A DNA stretch of 64,000 nucleotides, taken from assembly GCA_026419785.1 (NCBI GenBank), contig JAODTK010002899.1, positions 1-64,000 of the forward strand, read 5' to 3'. This document shows positions 57,153 through 64,000 of the stretch, piece by piece (the stretch's first letter is position 1; each line of letters starts with the position of its first letter). The translations under genes and the position numbers were made by a program. Origin of the DNA: Sclerodactyla briareus (lineage: Eukaryota; Echinodermata; Holothuroidea; Dendrochirotida; Sclerodactylidae). A model generated the notes under the pieces. The model did no database searches, was not told the DNA's origin, and saw nothing but the letters and a program-made list of their open reading frames with translations.

Positions 57153-57426
57153 CCAGGCGCGGCGGACATGTATTTTTTATTGGGATTAGGAGGGAGGGGG
57201 GGGGGCTAATGTGACTGTTTACTATCTAAGCGTATAGCGCCACCATCGGTTGGCGTGAAGCGTTCTAGAAATTTTGGGGGTTTTCCAGGCCCTCTAGATG
57301 GCCGGAAACGGCATTTGCCGATTGCCTGTGCGACATATCTAACATAGAATACAGGTCCTCATCGTGTGAATTGCATGAATATCAAGAACAAATCAGAGAA
57401 AAATACAATTTGAATATAAGTTTTAA

Positions 57427-57672
57427 AGATGGATTGTCGTCTGCCAGCGTCCAGCGAACAAGCGACGGCGAATTTTGCATGACGTCACGACAGAATACGT
57501 TAATGGGGGCTTATATGTGGAATTGAAGCGATACTTTTCTACCTTATTATATCAATTTCATTTGGACGGAAAAAATGCGTGAATTATACTATTTGGAATC
57601 AATATATCTTCTAATTTGCTAGGTGCAGTATATTGCTTACAACATTTATTCTTAATTGACGACAATCCATCT
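57427..57672. mobile_element. MITE, 246 bp, perfect 15 bp TIRs, TTAA flanks
   Basis: AGATGGATTGTCGTC at 57427-57441 and its exact reverse complement at 57658-57672 bound a 246 bp block flanked on both sides by TTAA (57423-57426 and 57673-57676). Copy A lacks the block (reads GTTTTCTAATACAAG). TTAA flanks suit piggyBac-type insertion; a TA duplication (mariner-type) is also contained in TTAA. Confidence 0.85.
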
Positions 57673-57745
57673 TTAATACAAGTTGAATGAAAAAACGTAC
57701 ACTCGACAAGGTATCATTTGATCAGCCTATTTACATTTGAAACAC

Positions 57746-58841
57746 CCAGTGGCGTCACCAGACTTTTCGTCCTAGGGGGGGGGGGGGGCACAGGGGGACA
57801 CAGACATTTTCTAGGGCGGAACAAGAATACTATCTAAGCGGGGGAGCGCCACCATGGGTTGGCGCGCAGTGTAAAAGGAAATTTTGGTTGTGCAAGCCCC
57901 CAGATGGCGGGAATGGCCTTTCCCGGGCGTTTTAGGGCTGCAGTACCAAGCTTCAAAACATGGCATTTTATGATCACAAATTTTGTAATCGCTGGAAAAG
58001 TTGGACATTTTGTCGGGCTTCGGTCCTATCGTTGCCCCGACTCGACTCATTGGCCAGCAGAACGATTGTTCAACAATTACCTGACTCCTAAAACTTGTCT
58101 ACAAGTGCGCGCGGAGCGCGCAAATTTTTCCTGTATTTCCAGGGCACATCTGAAGAAATCAGAATCCCAGCAAAATTTAGGACATTTAGCCAGATTTAGC
58201 TTTACTGTCCCAACCTTCATATGAATTTCATGCCATGAAGAGCAGAGAACTTCCGAGTAGTAGTTCTCTGGAGAGATTATGATGCCCATGGGAGAAAGAA
58301 AACACGCGTTGAAAACCTAAGCAGTTTGATAGCCTAGGCTACTGCAGTTCAAAATTGGGCGTGGTTGAGAGTTGAAAAACAACCGGACAAGAGGCTCAGT
58401 GAAGGGTTGGTAATTCAAAAGAGTTGATTGTAGTTTTCAAGGTCAATGAGAATGTTGTGGTATACTTACCTTCACAGATAGCCTCAGCTAGGGGGCCAAG
58501 CCAATTGAGGCAGACATTTCCCATAGAGCTTGCGGAGATGTCGGGAGACGGGTAGAGAGCAACGGGACGAGTTTCACCACTAGTACCACGGCCCGAGCAC
58601 GAACTTTGTACCCATTTCAGTTGCATTCGAAGAAAAATTTGGCATACGTTCCTGTCTTTCTTGTCATAAAAATTAACAAGAAGCAAGGTCTATATCAAAA
58701 TGGTAGGGGGAAACGCATACTGATCTACATGAATATTTTTTTCGAAAATCACAATCTCCGTTGGGGGGGGGCACAAGGGGGGTTTACGAGGGGGGAAGTG
58801 CCCCCTCCCCCCCCCCCCCACATCCTTGGCGACGCCACTGG
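57746..58841 (+). mobile_element. hAT-like non-autonomous element, 1.1 kb, nested
   Basis: It begins CCAGTGGCGTCACCAGAC plus a G13 run and ends with a C-run and CATCCTTGGCGACGCCACTGG, so its ends are inverted repeats of CCAGTGGCGTCxCCA. Flanks TGAAACAC and AAACAACC suggest an imperfect duplication of about eight bases. A GCGCGCGGAGCGCGC palindrome lies at 58107-58121. Copy A continues straight through this point, proving insertion. No transposase. Confidence 0.75.
58470..58603 (-). CDS. Exon-like segment inside the nested element
   Basis: On the minus strand a possible acceptor (GGGTACAAAG, weak) and a good donor (GAAG then GTAAGTAT) enclose an open stretch including GETRPVALYPSPDISASSMG and NVCLNWLGPLAEAICEG. 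The composition is protein-like and the frame is clean, but no family is recognised. It lies within the bounds of the hAT-like element, so it could be a captured host exon or chance. Confidence 0.3.
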
Positions 58842-59871
58842 AAACAACCCTTTCTAAGTATGGTAACGTGGAAGTTGAGATGCGCTGTCGATTCCGTGAA
58901 TGTATAGCTTTGCCCATTTCATATATTAAGCATATTTTAAACAACACATTTGAAAATTGCAAAATTTGAGATTGACCGACAAAGTTATCCTTACACTGTC
59001 GTGGGTGAGGGTGCTCCCACCGAACTTTTTATTCTTTAAATTGGTATGCTCTTCTGCTGAAATATACCTACCACCTTGCATGTACATCAACGACATACCA
59101 TGTTTCAAAATGGATACTTTTCATAATCGTTACTTAATTTTTAATATTCTTACTCAGCTAAAATGAAGAATGAAACACATGCTATAGGACCATTTTTGTC
59201 TTGAATTAATTAGAAATAGTTTCAAAGCCTCGTTAATTACGGACAGGCATATTACGAGCGAAATAAATACAAGTAATAATAGCGCACCACTAGTGTTTAT
59301 AATGCGTAGCCTATATATACACCTAAGTGTACAATTGTGTTAATTCATTTTAATAATGGCCATCTGACTTAGTTCATATATTTAGTAGTAAGTGATAGGC
59401 TTCTACGTCCTGACAGCAAGCATCGCCATCGATTGATTTGATTTGATATGGGTTGCCTGAACCAACGGCTATTGTACATACTGTGGCATATCAGATTATT
59501 AGTGTGTACAATGGCTAACAGGATGTGCATTGTGTGGATGAATGCAGAAACATTGAATATGTCAAACCGATGCGACGCGCAGTACAAGCCTTCTGCTCAC
59601 GAGTAGCACATTACGGCCATCTATATATAGGCTCCCATGCTTAATATGATTGATTGTCAATATTCAACGGAGTATTCCTAGAAATGTTGAAATATTATTG
59701 AACCTCAGGCGATAGCATTAATACATACATGACTTTTTCCTGACACTCATCAAATATGGGGGGTGGGGGGCTACAGCGTTTGCCCCCTCATTTTTTTCTC
59801 AATCGGGGGCTGAGCCCCCCCCCCCCCCCCAAGCCCCCCCCCCCCCCCCCCCCCGGTTCCGCCGTCACTGG

Positions 59872-60270
59872 CAGATAACTCCGAGAGATCCAGGTTTGGA
59901 CTCTTGGCGAATTCTAACAGGCTGCTAAGAAGGATTTGGGGAGGTTATTGAATACCTCCATAAATGAATGACACCACTCCATTGTACTGCAAGACACAAT
60001 TTGAGGATCTGGCAATAACCCGGATTCCAGGGTTGGACCTTGGAGAATTCTTCATTTATAGGGCTCCCAGTAACAATAGCGGGTGCTCAAGAACATTTTG
60101 CTGTGACTTTCTTTCAGTGTTTTTTGTCCTAACTTATCCATATTACTATTTCAATATCTTACTCTTAACATCTCTTTATTTCGCTTATTAGAATTTAGTT
60201 ATTTTCCTATTTATATATTTGTTCCGAGATTATACTGAAAATACGAATTGGATGGATTGATTGAATTGAT
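59872..60270 (+). mobile_element. LINE 3' end after insertion, with tandem duplication
   Basis: GCTGCTAAGAAGGATTTGGGGAGGTTATTGAAT and AAGACACAATTTGAGGA..CTG.CAATAA, seen at 57040-57152, occur again at 59921-60025, so about 145 bp of the LINE 3' region is tandemly duplicated and the DNA element landed in the first copy. The tail GGATGGATTGATTGAATTGAT (about 60250-60270) is a short-repeat 3' end as in CR1/L2-like LINEs. Confidence 0.6.
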
Positions 60271-61099
60271 AGGTGATGTTGTTCTTCATGCTACCTTGAC
60301 CTTTCGTTTGTCCGTTTCGGTTTCGCTGCACCACCTTGGAATAATTGCAATCATGACGGTCACTGAGTGCCGTTTGTGTGGCGTCACGACGAGAATTCGC
60401 AAGGCAATTGGCTCTTTAATGTATCATTTGGACCTCTCGCAGAATTCCCCGTTTCGCCACCAGTCTTGAGATTGGCCCTCTAGTTGCCATATCACAGTAA
60501 CATGTAGGCTTATAGGGAAGTTGTTCGCATTGATCCACCCTAATACTATACATTGTTAGCTGCTAGAATTCCCCGTCGGAGAATCGTGGGTTTTCGCATT
60601 CTTGTCACAACATCTGCGACCTCCTGGAAGAGATTGGGACAAGTCGCCCTTGTGACTAGAGGTTGAAAAATGCTAGTGTACTTCATGATGAGTGACTTGC
60701 TTCCATTGAGTTTATACAGTTACTTGCCTGGAATGATTTTCATTGCACCATAATTTGAGTCAATGTGACTTGACTCGAACAGATGTTGGTGACATTTAAC
60801 CCCAACTCTGTCTTCTGGTGGCCGTATCTACGACAGTCCGAGCTCGCAACCCCCCACGCAAGTTCAATCATTTAATGTGTCGGGTGTCTGCAATAGTGTG
60901 GTCCTGAAAAAATGCATCCACCATGGAAATTGCGCAATAGGCACCAGTGACACCCGCCACTCAAACAAAAAAAAAAAAAACTAGTCTTTATAAGGGGAGA
61001 GGGTTATGTTTAAGATATGGGATTCCTTCCAAGACTAACATTGGGTCACCACAAGAAGACAGTGCAACGCGTTATTTTTTTTATGACTCATCTAGTCCA
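60271..61099. other. No certain gene
   Basis: ECRLCGVTTRIRKAIGSLMY at about 60365-60425 superficially recalls a zinc finger but lacks a proper second His. A13 run at 60968-60980. Confidence 0.35.
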
Positions 61100-61850
61100 A
61101 CTCTTTGGAGTCGATGAAAATGACCTTGATGCAGTTATCCTATATCATCCCAGTTAGTTAATCATGAATAACAGTGCGATACTACCACCAACACTACTAT
61201 ACGCTGATGATATCTCCTGGTCATAAAAACAACCCGAAAACTGAGAAATTTGCAATAAAAATGGAAATGGAAGTTGGAAGAAATTTAAATCTGAAGGAAT
61301 TTCGATGGAAACTGAAGACATTAACAGAATATTGGTATAAAACCAACAATGCTCTCACACCTTCAACCAATCTCAGAGCGGAAGAATAGGAAAACATCAA
61401 CTCAGGATTTTCGTGGCACTAATAAAGGCGTTTTTCTGTACAATTCTGAACTGTGGGGGTAAAAACGAAGAATCCTGATCATAAAATTGACACTTTTCAA
61501 GAAGGCTACTTCGGCATGTTTTCTCAACATCCGGGTGCACCAATAACGACGATGGTGACCACCCAACTCCCTTGTCCCATCCTCATTAGCCCACGTGAGA
61601 TTGAGATTTCTCGGTCACGTAGCAAGACTTCAACTCGGAAGCTCCATGAATATTTCTCTAATCGAAGCATTGGGGCATACTGCTAAACAATTGGGAGACC
61701 CCGTGACTGCCCTTGGGGCTCGGAAGAATCAATGACGCAAATTCAAGGACATCAAAATTGTTGGGAATCACTACACATGCTCAAGATCGTGGTAACGTGA
61801 GGGACGGAAGTTACTCACTCAGTTATGTTGGATGAAGATACTCAACCTAA
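61100..61850 (+). mobile_element. LINE remnant, RT end and 3' domain
   Basis: The plus strand has LLYADD at about 61197-61213 (catalytic box), then KFAIKMEMEVGRNLNLKEF, and after shifts KNPDHKIDTFQ and RLRFLGHVARLQLGSSM at about 61600-61650. The last is the well-known R.LR..GH..R segment downstream of the RT in many LINEs. Decayed; it differs from the other copies in the window. Confidence 0.6.
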
Positions 61851-62279
61851 TAATCCCTACTACCATGCATCTTGCTCGTAGCATAGGCTTCATAAGGTCT
61901 TCTACACAAGTTGTGTTCTTGACTTTAATAGATTGCATAAGTTTAATTAGGATAAGTTTGATGTATCCATTTCATGATTAGTTGTCTGTTCGCCCAGAAT
62001 TTGCAATATCAGGCCCTACTAATGTGCTATTTTTGGAAACCGAAGGGGTCTGTGAGACGGGGTTTCTATTACAAATGGTATCCCAATGGAAAGAATGGTG
62101 GGTGGTGGTATTGAGATAATATTCATTTGGTAAACTCCTACCGAATCTTCGGCCCAATGGCCTTGCAGTCATGTTCGTTTTCCTTCCTCGGCCCGCGTTT
62201 TTTTCATGTGTTACTGAGGTAGCTGAATCAACTAGGAAAACCGATTAATCGAGGCTTCACGGGACCTTTGCGACCATAC
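61851..62279. other. No gene seen
   Basis: AT-rich sequence, short frames only. Confidence 0.35.
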
Positions 62280-62700
62280 CCGCTGCTGTGTGGGCACCAC
62301 GACACCCCATGTGTATTGTCTCCCGCGGTGCCTATGGGGGTCCCTGTGGGGCAAACTTCGATGCGTCCCATCAAGGCCCCACTGGGAACCATTTACCCGA
62401 GAGTGGTGGGCATTTCATTGGGGCCATCAATAACCCCGTATGGGAAAACATGGGCTGCTTTTATTATTGGGCAAAACGTGGGAAGCCTGTGAATATTTTG
62501 TCCGCTTTTCCTTTGTGGGCCCCCACATGGGATAAACTTTATTGGGATTGGGATCCGCCAACGCTTCTCCTACACACTACACCCACAAGCCGCAGTCCAC
62601 CATTCAGGCAGTCTATCATTCACCATGACCACCTGTCCACCTGAAACCATATGGTGCCGTCGATACGCCCATTATCTGCCCATGGAAATCTGCCCACAAT
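62280..62700. repeat. Degenerate GGGCCCACATGGG-type repeat
   Basis: Recurrent words such as GGCACCACGACACCCCATGTG, CCCCACTGGGAACC, GGGGCCATCAATAACCCCGTATGGGAAAACATGGG and GTGGGCCCCCACATGGGATAAAC at irregular 35-60 bp spacing. The 118-codon frame (62288-62644) rich in Gly, Pro and Trp derives from it. Confidence 0.5.
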
Positions 62701-63929
62701 TTTACGATTTACTTTTCTCTTTCCTCTTCCTTATTTGCCTTGCACCCCACCTCTCCTACTCCTCCCCTCTCCCCGAATTGTACACATAAGATTTACGTGG
62801 GCTGATGTCTGAACACTGTAGTAATTGTACTTTACCGATATCTATAATTTGACATCAGTTTTCGGTGCGCATGGATTGAGATGCTTTATCTCGGTTTAGC
62901 TTTGCGTCCTAATTTCTCTAATGAGGATTCGATTGCGATACGAACCTCCCGTATGTGTTGAGTCTTGTGGGGCATTCTGCAATCTCCCATATCATGAAAA
63001 TTGTAGCTCTTTTACGAAGTTACGTCCAGTGAAAAAAGCCTACCTCTTCATTGCTGTCCCATTCCCACTGGAAGGGGGGCTCACGTTTTATACCTACAGC
63101 CTGAACGTTCTCCAACAACCATAGACTGGCCCACTTTGACGCAGTTTGTGGCCGTTTCAAGTCGGCAATCCTTCTCGCAGTACAACAGCAGTTTTGGTGC
63201 GTGAAGTTTCCTGGGGTCGGGAGGGCGCTATTGCAACACGTTGCACTATATCGCAGCAGTTGGAGGGCTCTCCAGTCAATATAGGCCATTTCTGGTGTGC
63301 ATTGACATGATCCCCAGAAACCAGCAGTTTCTGCGGCACCCCCTTTCCCCCCCTCGGCGAGTAGAATGAACTCCACGATTGGATCTTGAGTAGTTCCACG
63401 ATACCAAGAAAATATTTAGGTAGTAACCCTCCTTAATGGAATTATCGAATTGAATTATCCTCCCTCACGGTAGATTTCGTTTTTATTTCAATTTACCGGA
63501 CGGTCCTTTCCTCGAGTTCGGTAGTATCTAGAACATGAACCTAAAGAACCGAACGATGAAATCCACACTCAAACTGAGACTACCTACTGTCAAACTCTAT
63601 CACTTGTTACAATTTATTACGTACACAAATTTTGTGTACACTATTTAGTCGGTGTTCTTCTGTAACCACTACTCGCGCCATTTTTTCCGCAATCAATGAT
63701 TGTCACTGTAGCATATAGGAAATAAGAGAGGGAACTGTTCACTGGCAGACTATAATTGACCGATCCATGGTACACCTTCTCTGTTATGTTCTACTCGAGA
63801 TTCTTCGTTGCGTAACATTCACAATCATTCCGTAGTCTGATCTCTCTGTTGCTGTCATATCGATAGCTATACCCACTGCTTCAAATGCGTGTCTGATTTG
63901 AACGAACCTTTTCTTCCCAACGATTTCTC
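62701..63929. other. No certain gene
   Basis: A 118-codon minus frame (63020-63376) has no known domain. Otherwise unassigned. Confidence 0.3.
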
Positions 63930-64000
63930 CTTTTTTGTCCCGTCTAAACGAAGCTCCGAAAGAGACAGCAACGTACCGCTTCGTTGCGTGTGTGCATGTA
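63930..64000 (+). repeat. Composite-repeat head, cut by the window end
   Basis: TTTTTTGTCCCGTCTAAACG, AAGCTCCGAAAGAGAC and GTTGCGTGTGTGCATGTA repeat the hairpin-GT order of the head at 27403. Confidence 0.5.

Larger units (their letters stand above)
57153..59871 (+). mobile_element. Non-autonomous DNA element copy B, carrying two nested elements
   Basis: It starts CCAGGCGCGGCGGACATG with a G-run and ends with long C-runs and GGTTCCGCCGTCACTGG. Flanks TGCAATAAA (left) and CAGATAACT (right) resemble an eight-base target duplication with small changes. Its body matches copy A (47200-48634), for example TGTGACTGTTTACTAT, TAGATGGCCGGAAACGGCATTTG and TCTTGAAT..CCTCGTTAAT. Two blocks absent from copy A interrupt it: 57427-57672 and 57746-58841. 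Confidence 0.75.

Noticed and set aside
60300..60470. Possible zinc finger ECRLCGVTTRIRKAIG
   Set aside because: Only the Cys pair fits; the His pair is missing or misplaced and there is no second finger.
62288..62644. 118-codon Gly/Pro/Trp-rich frame
   Set aside because: Arises from degenerate GGGCCCACATGGG-type repeats.

Overview
This window looks like intron-rich, repeat-rich DNA from an animal nuclear genome, most plausibly a marine invertebrate. I favour an echinoderm-like deuterostome but cannot prove it. No open frame is longer than about 190 codons. The recognisable proteins are split by introns with GT..AG borders. The mobile elements are animal types: LINEs, a Penelope-like element with a GIY-YIG domain, a tRNA-derived SINE, hAT-like elements and MITEs. 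Dinucleotide and tetranucleotide microsatellites are common.

Layout. 0-10 kb is almost all repeat: a LINE remnant, then a composite repeat family built from a small hairpin, a (GT)n tract and AGGTCA-rich 145-312 bp units, present in inverted and direct arrangement, then an alternating 145 bp array. 10-25 kb is mostly unassigned, with a clean orphan exon at 12.5-12.7 kb, a minisatellite, CA tracts, a long-TIR MITE, a reversed LINE, a possible exon at 21.4 kb and an intact terminal exon encoding a membrane segment at 22.4-22.5 kb. 26.1-29.5 kb holds a plus-strand gene with a Myb/SANT (trihelix)-like domain in four exons. 30.8-35.0 kb holds a minus-strand ectonucleotide pyrophosphatase/phosphodiesterase (ENPP) gene whose catalytic motifs are all visible, but whose reading frame is broken many times. 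A LINE fragment and a minisatellite lie in its introns. 38-51 kb has a second LINE type, a decayed C2H2 zinc-finger gene, a tRNA-Ala-like SINE, a GC-ended DNA element and the Penelope-like element. 51-64 kb holds fold-back elements, a large (TA)n tract, one exon of a short-chain dehydrogenase/reductase (SDR) on the minus strand, and a LINE interrupted by a DNA element that itself carries two further elements.

The genes do not form an operon or an evident pathway; they are neighbouring eukaryotic loci separated by transposons. Some exons are intact (12.5, 22.4, 26.1 and 26.5 kb). Others have single-base frameshifts (27.1, 29, 30.9, 56.4 kb), and the ENPP locus has many. Local consensus error and genuine pseudogenisation cannot be told apart from sequence alone. 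I found no CRISPR array, phage, bacterial operon or defence system. The most unusual material is the hairpin-(GT)n-AGGTCA composite repeat family and the nested transposon stack at 56.5-60.3 kb.
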